A DNA stretch of 8,473 nucleotides from Acidobacteriota bacterium (GCA_020350085.1 CP070706.1:852341-860813); one strand, 5' to 3'. Numbered from the stretch's first letter, positions 1 through 6,702 are shown. Program-made: numbers and translations. Notes: generated by a model not told the origin, from the sequence alone.

Positions 1-755
1 AGCGAGTCCACGCTGGGGCTCGTCGGAATCGTCACCGGCTCGCAGCGAGAGGCGATCTCGTCGGGGAGTCCGGCGACTTCGCTGCCGACGAGCAACACGA
101 TTCTTCCCCCCCAGTCGATGCTGGAGACGGATCGGCCATCCCGCGATACGGCGGCCACCGGGCGGAAGCGATGCCGTTGCCACAACGCAGGCAAGGCCTC
201 CGGCTCGTTCGCGCGCGCCACGGCGAGCTGGTGTAGCGCGCCGGCGCTGGCACGGACGGCCTTGGGGTTCCATGGATCGGCCCCAGCCGCAGAGATGAGA
301 CCGATCGCGCCGAACGCCGTCGCGCTCCGGATCAGAGTGCCAAGGCTGCCGGGGTTTTGGAGATTCCAGGTCACCACCACGAGACCTTCGCCCTGTTGCG
401 CGAGCACCGTCTCGGGCTGATCGGCCCGAGGCGGAAGTCTGCAAGCGGCGAGCAGCCCCGAGCTCTGTTCTGCGGGCGCTAGCTTGTCGAGCAGCGCGGC
501 ACGAATCGGCTGGACCGGCACGCCCGCCTCGAGGCAGCGGATGACCAACGGGTCGGCTCGCGCCTGCTGGGTGCGCTCGGCAGAGATCAGCACCCACACC
601 AGCGCGGCGCCCCCATGGAGCGCTTCCTTGACACCGCGCGGTCCCTCGACCAGAAACAAACCTTCCTCACGGCGCTGCCGCGGCCCACGGCCCAGCGCGC
701 GCGCCTGCCGCGCCAGCGGGTGAGACGTCGAACTTAGAATCCGAGGGAGCTTCAT
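1..755 (-). CDS. SpoU/TrmH-family RNA 2'-O-methyltransferase, C-terminus cut by window edge
   Basis: Likely transfers a methyl group from S-adenosylmethionine to a ribose 2'-OH in rRNA or tRNA, in the cytoplasm. 251 complete codons are visible and open through position 1. The first ~100 residues resemble the MRM3/SpoU substrate-binding domain (EGLFLVEGPRGVKEAL at 31-46). The knotted SPOUT domain follows: motif 1 NPGSLGTLIRSATAFG (134-149) with the catalytic-type Arg143, then NPKAVRASAGAL (163-174), motif 2 VGSEVAGLP (223-231) with Glu226, and the start of motif 3, IPTSPSVDS (243-251). Only the usual SLN and a short tail should be missing. Oddity: the motif-1 Asn six residues before the Arg is Ser137. 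The ATG at 755 is fixed by an in-frame TGA two codons upstream, and no Shine-Dalgarno is visible. The gene is divergent from tsaC. The family is secure; the RNA target (RlmB-like, TsnR-like or other) cannot be told. Confidence 0.9.
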   Translation of the reverse strand, partial: MKLPRILSSTSHPLARQARALGRGPRQRREEGLFLVEGPRGVKEALHGGAALVWVLISAERTQQARADPLVIRCLEAGVPVQPIRAALLDKLAPAEQSSGLLAACRLPPRADQPETVLAQQGEGLVVVTWNLQNPGSLGTLIRSATAFGAIGLISAAGADPWNPKAVRASAGALHQLAVARANEPEALPALWQRHRFRPVAAVSRDGRSVSSIDWGGRIVLLVGSEVAGLPDEIASRCEPVTIPTSPSVDS

Positions 756-765
756 CGGTCAAGCC

Positions 766-794
766 AGCATACCCTGTAAGGGTCCGCGCAAGAA
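766..794 (-). promoter_or_regulatory. Candidate promoter of the SpoU methylase gene
   Basis: On the minus strand, TATGCT (771 to 766) resembles a -10 box, with a poor -35 (TTCTTG, 794 to 789) 17 nt upstream. Transcription would begin only a few bases before the ATG at 755, giving a nearly leaderless mRNA. That fits the lack of a Shine-Dalgarno there. This is a weak match read by eye. Confidence 0.2.
771..783. repeat. Short dyad ACCCT-GTA-AGGGT in the divergent intergenic region
   Basis: A perfect 5-bp inverted repeat with a 3-bp centre lies between the divergent SpoU methylase and tsaC genes and overlaps the candidate -10 of the former. It could be an operator or a small hairpin. It is short enough to arise by chance. 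Confidence 0.25.
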
Positions 795-830
795 GAACGG
801 GGAGTTCCTCTCGCGCAGGCCGTTGCGCGA

Positions 831-1487
831 ATGCGAGACATGGAAACGAAAGACGTCTTCGATGCAGAAAGGATCGAGCAAGCGACGATCGCGATCCGCC
901 GCGGCGGGCTCGTCATCGCCCCCACCGAGACCTTTTACGGGCTGATGGCCGATCCGCGCCTCGCTGCGGCGGTCGACGCCGTCTTCGCGACGAAGAATCG
1001 GCCCGGTGGGAGAGCCTTGCCGCTCGTCGCCTGTTGCGCCCCTCAGGTGGCGCTGGCCGCTCCGGGATGGGATCGATCACTCGTGGCGCGAAAGCTTGCC
1101 GAGCACTTCTGGCCCGGCCCGCTGAGCCTCGTCGTGACCGGCAGCGAGCGACTCTGCGCGGCGGTGAAAGCAGCTGATGGGACGACCGCGATTCGAGTGA
1201 GCAGTCATCCGCTGGCGAAGATGCTGGCCGAGCGGGTTGGTTTTCCGCTCATAGCCACCTCGGCGAATCGCTCTGGGCGCCCGCCTGCATGCCGAGCCGA
1301 GCAAGCAAGGGCAGGGCTGGGCGATCTCCCCGAGGTCGAGATGGTCGTCGTCCTCGACGGAGGCGAGACGGCGGGCGGCGCACCATCGACGATCGTCGAT
1401 ACGCGCGGCGACGAGCCGAGAATCGTCCGCGAGGGGGCCATCTCGGCCTCCGCCATTCGCGCGGCGCTCGCCGAGTCGGGCCGTTGA
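831..1487 (+). CDS. tsaC: L-threonylcarbamoyladenylate synthase (TsaC/Sua5/YrdC family)
   Basis: Makes threonylcarbamoyl-AMP from threonine, bicarbonate and ATP, the first step of t6A modification at position 37 of ANN-decoding tRNAs; cytoplasmic. The 218 residues match the short YrdC-type form, with no C-terminal Sua5 domain. Visible motifs: GGLVIAPTETFYGL (25-38), the KxR pair Lys55/Arg57 in TKNRP followed by LPLV, FWPGPLSLVV (93-102), ATSANRSG (142-149), PSTIVD (185-190) and RIVREGAIS (197-205). The start is ATG 831 or the in-frame ATG at 840. Neither has a close Shine-Dalgarno, although GGGGAG lies at 799-804. It is the first plus-strand gene, divergent from the SpoU methylase. The partners TsaB, TsaD and TsaE are not in the window. 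The YciO subfamily is the main alternative. Confidence 0.93.
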   Translation: MRDMETKDVFDAERIEQATIAIRRGGLVIAPTETFYGLMADPRLAAAVDAVFATKNRPGGRALPLVACCAPQVALAAPGWDRSLVARKLAEHFWPGPLSLVVTGSERLCAAVKAADGTTAIRVSSHPLAKMLAERVGFPLIATSANRSGRPPACRAEQARAGLGDLPEVEMVVVLDGGETAGGAPSTIVDTRGDEPRIVREGAISASAIRAALAESGR

Positions 1488-1570
1488 CCTGGATCACGCG
1501 GCATCCGCGGCCCGCAGCGGCTCCGCACCGGCTATCCTGTTCCCGCGCGCGGTCGCGACCTCGCCTGCTC

Positions 1571-2725
1571 ATGCGTATCGGCTATCCCGTACTGTTTCTG
1601 ATCCCATTTCTGGCCGCGCCGGTGGTCGGAGAAACCGGCGCATCCGAGCCGGCTCCCGTCAGGAAAGACAAACTCGAGCAGGAGATTGCCCGGCTGACCG
1701 CGGAGCGGGCCCGATTGCTGCGTGAAGAGCAGGGCGTGCTCGACCGGCTGGAGGTCCTGGCGGCCGACGCGCGGCTGCTCGATGCCAAGATCGAGCGGAT
1801 AGCGATCCAGCAGCAGGCGTCCAGCTCTGAGCTCGATGCGCTGCAAGAACAGATCTCCGTGGGCGAATCGCAGCTGGCCCAGAGTCGCGAGCGGCTGCGC
1901 CGCACCGTGTTGCTGCTGCACAGGCTCGGTCCGCTGGGAAGATTGCGGCCGCTACTCGACGCTCCCGATGCTGACCGTCTCGCTGCGGGGTTGCGGTTGG
2001 CCCACGAGCTGACGGTCGAGAAGAAGCGACAGACGACCGTGATCCGTGACCGTCTCAGCGCGCTGACTGAGTTGACCGACGAGGCGAAGGCGCGCGGCCA
2101 ACAGCTGCAGCAGCTCGCCGCGCAGGCACAGCAAGCGCGTCGAAGGCTGAGCCAGATCATTCGCTCACGTCAGCAGCTGCTCGCGGACCTGCGCACGCAG
2201 CGCGATGTGCGCACCCAGGCGATCGCGGAGCTGGCGCGCGGAGCAGAGCAGCTCGCTCGGCTGACCGGAATCGGTGAGTCTCCCGCGCGGCTCGATCTCG
2301 ACGTGCGCAAGTTTCGCAGACTGCTACCGATGCCGGTCGCCGGCCAGGTGGTCACCCCCTACGGCGAGCACCGGGACCGGCGTTTCGGCACCGTACTGCC
2401 GCACCCTGGCTGGGACATCGACGCCAGCTTCGGCGCCGAGGTGCGCGCGATCTTCGATGCCGAAATCGCCTGGACGGGCTGGCTGCGCGCCTACGGCCTC
2501 GTGATCGTGCTCGATCACGGACAGGGCGTGCATTCGGTCGTCTCGCATCTCTCGGCGGTGCTCGTCGAAGAACGCGAACGCATCGAGCAGGGCCAGGTCG
2601 TGGGGCTCGTCGGTGACACGGGCTCGTTGAGAGGGCCGTATCTGTACTTCGAGATGCGCGAGAACGGTCGAGCCGTGGACCCCTCGATGTGGGTCGATCG
2701 TTCGAGGCCCGTCACCGCACCGTGA
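1571..2725 (+). CDS. EnvC-like murein hydrolase activator: secreted coiled coil plus degenerate LytM (M23) domain
   Basis: Probably a periplasmic activator of cell-wall amidases during septum splitting, like EnvC, rather than a peptidase itself. The 384 residues start with a signal peptide (basic MRIGYP, hydrophobic core 7-19, cleavage around 20-25). A long Leu/Gln/Arg-rich coiled coil follows (about 32-115 and 145-230), with a predicted break near 118-140. The C-terminal M23/LytM domain spans about 255-375. It keeps HPGWD (His278, Asp282) and SHL (His326), but the final HxH is Tyr357-Leu-Tyr359 in GPYLYFEMR, so one zinc ligand and one catalytic His are gone. The sequence matches the pattern of E. 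coli EnvC (SLYFE). ATG 1571 is chosen for its signal peptide, although no Shine-Dalgarno precedes it. An in-frame TTG at 1484 overlaps the tsaC stop and would add 29 Arg-rich residues. No ftsEX genes are visible nearby. Confidence 0.85.
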   Translation: MRIGYPVLFLIPFLAAPVVGETGASEPAPVRKDKLEQEIARLTAERARLLREEQGVLDRLEVLAADARLLDAKIERIAIQQQASSSELDALQEQISVGESQLAQSRERLRRTVLLLHRLGPLGRLRPLLDAPDADRLAAGLRLAHELTVEKKRQTTVIRDRLSALTELTDEAKARGQQLQQLAAQAQQARRRLSQIIRSRQQLLADLRTQRDVRTQAIAELARGAEQLARLTGIGESPARLDLDVRKFRRLLPMPVAGQVVTPYGEHRDRRFGTVLPHPGWDIDASFGAEVRAIFDAEIAWTGWLRAYGLVIVLDHGQGVHSVVSHLSAVLVEERERIEQGQVVGLVGDTGSLRGPYLYFEMRENGRAVDPSMWVDRSRPVTAP

Positions 2726-2727
2726 CC

Positions 2728-2743
2728 CGGCGTCGTGACGCCG
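2728..2743 (+). other. GC-rich hairpin after the EnvC-like gene
   Basis: A 6-bp perfect stem (CGGCGT / ACGCCG) with a CGTG tetraloop begins 2 nt after the stop codon at 2723-2725. No T-run follows, so it is not a classical intrinsic terminator. It may stabilise the 3' end or slow polymerase. Confidence 0.3.
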
Positions 2744-2764
2744 TACGGGCCCTCGTGCGATACT
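2735..2764 (+). promoter_or_regulatory. Candidate sigma70-like promoter for the M16 peptidase-dut-walJ unit
   Basis: GTGACG (2735-2740), an 18-nt spacer and GATACT (2759-2764) each match 4 of 6 consensus bases. The predicted transcription start, near 2771, gives a ~40-nt leader before the ATG at 2811. The -35 box overlaps the hairpin at 2728-2743. Weak evidence; readthrough from upstream genes is equally possible. Confidence 0.25.
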
Positions 2765-2810
2765 CCGGCGGCCTGGAAGCCGATCTCCGAAGCGAGGAAG
2801 GAACAGCGCG

Positions 2811-4067
2811 ATGGTCCGCAAGGAAGTGCTGTCCAACGGGCTGACGCTGCTCGTAGAGCAGGTGCCTGGCGTCCGCTCGGCCAGCATCGGCGTGTGGCTC
2901 AGGATGGGCAGCCGGCACGAAACCGACGCCTTATCGGGCATCTGTCACTTCATCGAGCACTTGGTCTTCAAGGGCACCACCAACCGCTCGGCGCGGGAGA
3001 TCTCGCTGCTGACGGATCGGATGGGTGGCAACCTCGATGCTTTCACCACGAAGGAGATGACGTGCTTTTACGCGCGCGTGCTGGACGAGCACGTGCCGAT
3101 GGCGGTCGACCTGCTTGGCGACATCGTTCGTCACCCGCTGTTCGACGGTGAGGAACTGGAGCGCGAGCGCCGAGTGATCCTCGAAGAGATCCGCATGGTG
3201 CTCGACTCGCCCGAGGATCGCGTGCACGACCTGTTCTGTGAGGAATTCTGGCCTGGCTCGCCACTCGGCCGGCCGATTCAGGGCACCGAGCAGACAGTCC
3301 GCGGCATGAGCCGTCAGACCGTGCTGCGCTGGTTTCGCAAGGCGTACGTGCCGCAGAACCTCGTCGTCGCGGCATCGGGCCGGCTCAGGAGCGCGGACCA
3401 GCGCGCGTTGCGCGAAACGTTTGGCGCGCTGAACGCTGGAAAACCGGCTCGCACCGGCCGCGGCCCGCGCTGGCGGCCAGGAATTCGACTTGAGCACCGC
3501 CGCGAGCTGGAGCAGGTGCATCTCTTGTTCGGCGTGCCCGCACTGCCGGCCGGGCACCAGGACCGCTTCGCGATGCACATCCTCAACACGATGTTGGGTG
3601 GCAGCATCTCCTCGCGGCTGTTTCAGCGCGTGCGTGAGGAGCGAGGACTGGTCTATTCGATCGCCTCGCACGTGCAGGCTTTCAGCCAGGCGGGGCTGCT
3701 GACGGTGTATGCGGGGACGTCCCCGCACAACGCACGCGATGTGCTCGAGCTGTCGCTCCAGGCGATGCGGGAGCTGGCGAGCGAGGTTCCACCGGAAGAC
3801 GAGCTCGATGTCGCGCGCGATCATCTCAAAGGCAACCTGCTGCTGGCGCTCGAGTCGACGACCAGCCGCATGTCGCGCGCCGCCCGCGAGCAGATCGTTC
3901 TCGGCCGACAGATGTCGGTCGACGAGATCGCCGAGCAGCTAGCGGCCGTGGGCCCGAAAGACATTCGCCGCGTGGCACGCAAGCTGTTTCGCGACAAACA
4001 GTTGGCACTGGCCGCCGTCGGGCGCACGCGCGGGATGCGCCTGCGGGAAAAGGAGCTGCGGCTTTGA
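2811..4067 (+). CDS. M16 family zinc metallopeptidase (processing-peptidase/pitrilysin type)
   Basis: A zinc endopeptidase of the M16B type, close to mitochondrial processing peptidase beta and to B. subtilis YmxG/MlpA. The 418 residues match the usual single-chain length. The N-terminal half carries the inverted zinc motif HFIEH (His46, Glu49, His50) and the third ligand region VILEEI, where Glu125 lies 75 residues after His50. Other family features are MGGNLDAFTTKE (71-82), PLFDGEELERER (109-120) and RKAYVPQNLVV (176-186). The C-terminal half has LGGSISSRLFQRVREERG (262-279) followed by LVYSI, the usual substrate-tail binding segment. No signal peptide is seen, so it is probably cytoplasmic. 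An AGGAAGGA Shine-Dalgarno (2795-2802) lies 8 nt before the ATG. The stop overlaps the dut start by four bases. All catalytic residues are present, so it is likely active; the substrate is unknown. Confidence 0.95.
   Translation: MVRKEVLSNGLTLLVEQVPGVRSASIGVWLRMGSRHETDALSGICHFIEHLVFKGTTNRSAREISLLTDRMGGNLDAFTTKEMTCFYARVLDEHVPMAVDLLGDIVRHPLFDGEELERERRVILEEIRMVLDSPEDRVHDLFCEEFWPGSPLGRPIQGTEQTVRGMSRQTVLRWFRKAYVPQNLVVAASGRLRSADQRALRETFGALNAGKPARTGRGPRWRPGIRLEHRRELEQVHLLFGVPALPAGHQDRFAMHILNTMLGGSISSRLFQRVREERGLVYSIASHVQAFSQAGLLTVYAGTSPHNARDVLELSLQAMRELASEVPPEDELDVARDHLKGNLLLALESTTSRMSRAAREQIVLGRQMSVDEIAEQLAAVGPKDIRRVARKLFRDKQLALAAVGRTRGMRLREKELRL
4049..4066 (+). promoter_or_regulatory. Ribosome-binding site and TTG start of dut, overlapping the M16 stop
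   Basis: AAAGGAG (4049-4055) lies 8 nt before a TTG at 4064-4066, whose last two bases are the first two of the TGA ending the peptidase gene (sequence TTTGA). This strong site supports TTG over the in-frame GTG at 4085, and implies translational coupling. Confidence 0.7.
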
Positions 4068-4528
4068 GCTCGGCCCCGACAGACGTGACCGTCCGCGTGC
4101 GCGTGCTGTCGCACGGCCGTGGACTGCAGCTGCCCGATTACGCCACGCCGGGTGCCGCGGGGCTGGACCTGCGCGCGGCCGTTGACGACGAGCTGATGCT
4201 CGCACCTGGTGCTCGGGAGCTGGTGCCGACCGGCTTGCAGCTCGAAATTCCCCGCGGCTACGAAGGCCAGGTCCGCGCGCGAAGCGGGCTGGCGTGGCGC
4301 CACGGTTTGGGCCTGCCGAACGCGCCGGGCACGATCGACAGCGACTACCGCGGCGAGCTGAAAGTGCTCATCATCAACTGGGGCGATCGGCCGTACACGA
4401 TCCATCGCGGCGAGCGGATCGCCCAGCTCGTCATCTCACCGGTAGCGCGGGCCGTGATTGCGCCGAGTGATGCGCTCGCCAACTCCGAGCGGCAAGGTGG
4501 CGGATTCGGGCACTCGGGATCGTTCTGA
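4064..4528 (+). CDS. dut: Deoxyuridine 5'-triphosphate nucleotidohydrolase (trimeric dUTPase)
   Basis: Hydrolyses dUTP to dUMP and pyrophosphate, which keeps uracil out of DNA and supplies dUMP for thymidylate synthesis; a cytoplasmic homotrimer. All five family motifs are present in 154 residues: I, AGLDLRAA (32-39); II, RSGLAW (73-78); III, GTIDSDYRGEL (89-99), with the expected base Asp92 and the ribose-screening Tyr95; IV, RIAQLVI (118-124); and V, RQGGGFGHSG (143-152), whose GFGHSG tail I recall as the form in the E. coli enzyme. It begins at TTG, overlapping the M16 peptidase stop, and its own TGA shares one base with the ATG of the next gene (TGATG). It therefore sits in the middle of a tight three-gene unit. 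There is no sign of decay. Confidence 0.97.
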   Translation: MSSAPTDVTVRVRVLSHGRGLQLPDYATPGAAGLDLRAAVDDELMLAPGARELVPTGLQLEIPRGYEGQVRARSGLAWRHGLGLPNAPGTIDSDYRGELKVLIINWGDRPYTIHRGERIAQLVISPVARAVIAPSDALANSERQGGGFGHSGSF

Positions 4529-5304
4529 TGGTCGAACTTATCGTGCTCGGCTCGGGATCGCGCGGAAACGCGACGCTGATCCGCTGCAACAATCGCGCTC
4601 TGCTCGTCGACGCCGGCTTTTCCGCTCGCCAGCTGGTGCACAGGCTCGAGGCGGTTGGGCAGGACCCGCGGCGGCTGGAGGCGATCGTCCTGACCCACGA
4701 GCATGGCGACCACGTCGGCGGTGTGCGGGTGCTGACGAAGCGCTTTCAGACGACGGTGTTCGCCAACGAGGCCACGTACGCGCAAGCCGGCGCCGATCTC
4801 GACACACACGGGCCTCGCGAGATGTTCGTCACCGGCGAAAGCTTCGATATCGGGCCGTTTCGCGTGCGCTCGTTCGCCGTTCCCCACGACGCCGTCGAGC
4901 CGGTCGGGTTCGTGATCGAGGCGGAGGGCCAGCGCGTCGGCTATGCCACGGATCTGGGGCACGTCACGAAGCTCGTCTCGACGCGGCTTGGCGACTGCGC
5001 GGCGCTCGTTTTCGAGGCCAACCACGATCGCGGTATGCTGATGGAAGGACCCTACCCGTGGGAGACGAAGCAGCGCATCGCCTCGCGCTTCGGCCATCTC
5101 AGCAACGAGCATGCTGCCAGCGAGCTGTGCGAGATCATCACCGACAGCACGCGTCACGTCGTCGCCGCGCATCTGTCGGAGAACAACAACGATCCGTTGC
5201 TGGCACGTGCCGTCATCGAAGGCACGCTCAGAAGCGCCGGCCACAGGCGAGTCAACGTGGCGATCGCCCACCAGCACCGCCCGCTCGAGGCGATTCGCCT
5301 GTAG
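4528..5304 (+). CDS. WalJ/YycJ-type metallo-beta-lactamase-fold hydrolase
   Basis: A two-metal MBL-fold enzyme resembling YycJ/WalJ of Firmicutes; the B. anthracis member has been reported (from memory) to be a 5'-3' DNA exonuclease linked to mismatch repair. The 258 residues contain LGSGSRGNATLI (7-18), the metal motif THEHGDH (His57, His59, Asp61, His62), VPHDA (His120), YATDLG (Asp142), FEANHD (162-167), a YPWETKQRI...GHLSN block (176-193) and AHLSENNND (214-222). The last two are hallmarks of this subfamily rather than of beta-lactamases or glyoxalases. No signal peptide is seen, so it is cytoplasmic. Its ATG shares one base with the dut stop. Pairing with dut would fit a DNA-maintenance role, but this is inference. 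A hairpin follows one base after its TAG stop. Confidence 0.9.
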   Translation: MVELIVLGSGSRGNATLIRCNNRALLVDAGFSARQLVHRLEAVGQDPRRLEAIVLTHEHGDHVGGVRVLTKRFQTTVFANEATYAQAGADLDTHGPREMFVTGESFDIGPFRVRSFAVPHDAVEPVGFVIEAEGQRVGYATDLGHVTKLVSTRLGDCAALVFEANHDRGMLMEGPYPWETKQRIASRFGHLSNEHAASELCEIITDSTRHVVAAHLSENNNDPLLARAVIEGTLRSAGHRRVNVAIAHQHRPLEAIRL

Positions 5305-5305
5305 C

Positions 5306-5323
5306 GACAGGGTTTGCCCTGTC
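5306..5323 (+). terminator. Hairpin after the walJ-like gene (possible terminator or processing site)
   Basis: A perfect 7-bp stem GACAGGG / CCCTGTC with a TTTG loop begins one base after the TAG stop. No T-run follows (next bases are AGACCCG), so it is not a typical intrinsic terminator. It could mark the end of the M16-dut-walJ unit, protect the 3' end, or weaken readthrough into purB. Confidence 0.35.
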
Positions 5324-5390
5324 AGACCCGCGCAGAGCTCGGGAAAGACGTTTCTTCAACGAGGCCGACCGCAGCACACCGTCATCCAGC

Positions 5391-5406
5391 AAGGAGACCG
5401 ACCGTG
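5391..5406 (+). promoter_or_regulatory. Ribosome-binding site and GTG start of purB
   Basis: AAGGAG (5391-5396) lies 7 nt before GTG 5404. The open frame reaches further up to an ATG at 5314, but that codon lies inside the hairpin loop region, has no Shine-Dalgarno, and would add 30 residues unlike the family. GTG is therefore the start. Confidence 0.8.
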
Positions 5407-6702
5407 ATCGAACGCTACACGCGCCAGCAAATGGGGCGGCTGTTCACCGACGAAGCGCGACTGAACGCCTGGCTGCGGGTCGAACTCGCGGTCACGGAGG
5501 TACTCGCAGAGCGCGGAGAAGTACCCAAGAAGGCTCTGGCGGCAATCAAGAGACGCGCGCGCGTGGACGTCGAGCGTGCCAAACAGATCGAACAGACCGT
5601 TCACCACGACGTGATCGCGTTCGTGACGTCGGTCGCCGAGAACATCGGACCCGAAGGCCGCTACCTGCATCTCGGTCTGACCTCGTCGGATGTGATCGAC
5701 ACGGCGCTGGCGTTGGTGCTGGTCGAAGCGTCTGATCAACTGCTCGTGGGCATCGACGGCCTGCTCGAGGTGTTGGCGGAGCAGGCACGCCAGCACGGGG
5801 GCACGCCGATCGTGGGGCGGACCCATGGCGTTCACGCGGAGCCGATGACCTTCGGCTTGAAAATCGCCAGCTGGCACGCGGAGATCGAGCGCGGCCGCGC
5901 GCGGGTGGCCACGGCCCGCGAGACGATACGCTTCGGAAAACTGTCCGGTGCCGTCGGCACCTATGCGCACCTGCCACCCGTGGTCGAGCGGGAGGTGATG
6001 CGGCGACTGGGTCTTCGCGTCGAGCCCGTCGCGACGCAGATCGTGCCCCGCGACCGTCACGCGGAAGTGCTGCTGGCGCTGGCGCTGCTCGCCGCGGGTC
6101 TCGAGCGCATCGCGACGGAGATTCGCCACCTGCAGCGCACGGAGGTGCGCGAGGTAGAAGAGCCGTTTCGCAAGGGACAGAAGGGATCGTCCGCGATGCC
6201 CCACAAGCGCAACCCGATCGCTTGCGAGAACGTCTCGGGACTCGCGCGGCTCGTTCGCTCGAACGCTCTGGCAGCGCTCAATAACGTGGCGCTGTGGCAC
6301 GAGCGCGACATCTCGCACTCGTCCGTCGAACGGGTGATCATTCCGGACAGCTTCGTGCTGCTCGACTTCATGGTGGCGCGCATGACACGCGTCGTTCGCG
6401 ACATGCACGTCTACCCGCAGGCGATGGCGCAGAATCTCGAGCGCTCGCGCGGGCTGGTCTTCAGTCAGGTGCTGCTGCTGGCTCTCGTGGGTACCGGCCT
6501 GACGCGCGAGCAGGCTTACTCGCTGGTGCAGGAGAACGCGATGGCCGTCTGGTCGGGCGAGCGGCCCGATCTGATGACATCGTGCCTGGGTGACGAGCGG
6601 ATCACGAACCGCATCGGCGTCAAGGGTGTGCGGCGGGCGTTCGACCTCAAACGCTCACTGCGCCACGTGCCGGTGATCGTCAGGCGAGCGGTGGGCCGCT
6701 GA
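5404..6702 (+). CDS. purB: Adenylosuccinate lyase
   Basis: Catalyses two fumarate-releasing steps of purine synthesis: SAICAR to AICAR and adenylosuccinate to AMP; a cytoplasmic homotetramer of the fumarase/aspartase superfamily. The 432 residues match the B. subtilis-type length. Key blocks are HHDVIAFV (67-74), YLHLGLTSSDVIDT (87-100), GRTHGVHAEP (138-147) and the lyase signature KGSSAMPHKRNP (260-271), whose flexible loop carries the catalytic Ser. His68, His89 and His141 fall at the very numbers known for the B. subtilis enzyme, which also supports the GTG start. Other family blocks are WHERDISHSSVER (298-310) and VLLLALVGTGLTREQAY (356-372). It stands alone, with no other pur genes in view, 100 nt after the walJ-like gene. 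Confidence 0.97.
   Translation: MIERYTRQQMGRLFTDEARLNAWLRVELAVTEVLAERGEVPKKALAAIKRRARVDVERAKQIEQTVHHDVIAFVTSVAENIGPEGRYLHLGLTSSDVIDTALALVLVEASDQLLVGIDGLLEVLAEQARQHGGTPIVGRTHGVHAEPMTFGLKIASWHAEIERGRARVATARETIRFGKLSGAVGTYAHLPPVVEREVMRRLGLRVEPVATQIVPRDRHAEVLLALALLAAGLERIATEIRHLQRTEVREVEEPFRKGQKGSSAMPHKRNPIACENVSGLARLVRSNALAALNNVALWHERDISHSSVERVIIPDSFVLLDFMVARMTRVVRDMHVYPQAMAQNLERSRGLVFSQVLLLALVGTGLTREQAYSLVQENAMAVWSGERPDLMTSCLGDERITNRIGVKGVRRAFDLKRSLRHVPVIVRRAVGR

Noticed and set aside
118..723. Two plus-strand open frames (118-420 and 484-723)
   Set aside because: They are antisense to the SpoU methylase, which has clear motifs on the minus strand. Their translations are Arg/Ser/Ala-rich and unlike proteins.
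1484..1538. TTGACC at 1484-1489 and TATCCT at 1533-1538 as a promoter for the EnvC-like gene
   Set aside because: The boxes are 43 nt apart, far outside usable spacing.
1289..1570. 94-codon N-terminal extension of the EnvC-like frame from ATG 1289
   Set aside because: Most of it lies inside tsaC and reads as Arg/Gly-rich shadow sequence. The signal peptide at 1571 marks the true N-terminus.
2931..3824. 297-codon open frame on the minus strand
   Set aside because: Antisense shadow of the M16 peptidase, with no plausible ribosome-binding site or domain.
4345..5277. 310-codon open frame on the minus strand
   Set aside because: It lies antisense to dut and the walJ-like gene, whose motifs are unmistakable. 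High GC leaves few stops in shadow frames, and the translation has no recognisable domain.
5314..5403. 30-codon N-terminal extension of purB from ATG 5314
   Set aside because: No ribosome-binding site and no similarity to the family. The AAGGAG/GTG at 5391-5406 gives exact agreement with known His numbering.
4458..5735. 425-codon plus-strand open frame across dut, walJ-like and purB
   Set aside because: Extremely Arg-rich translation spanning three real genes in another frame; a GC-driven artefact.
5356..6408. 350-codon open frame on the minus strand
   Set aside because: Antisense shadow of purB. It is rich in His, Arg and Asp with no family features.
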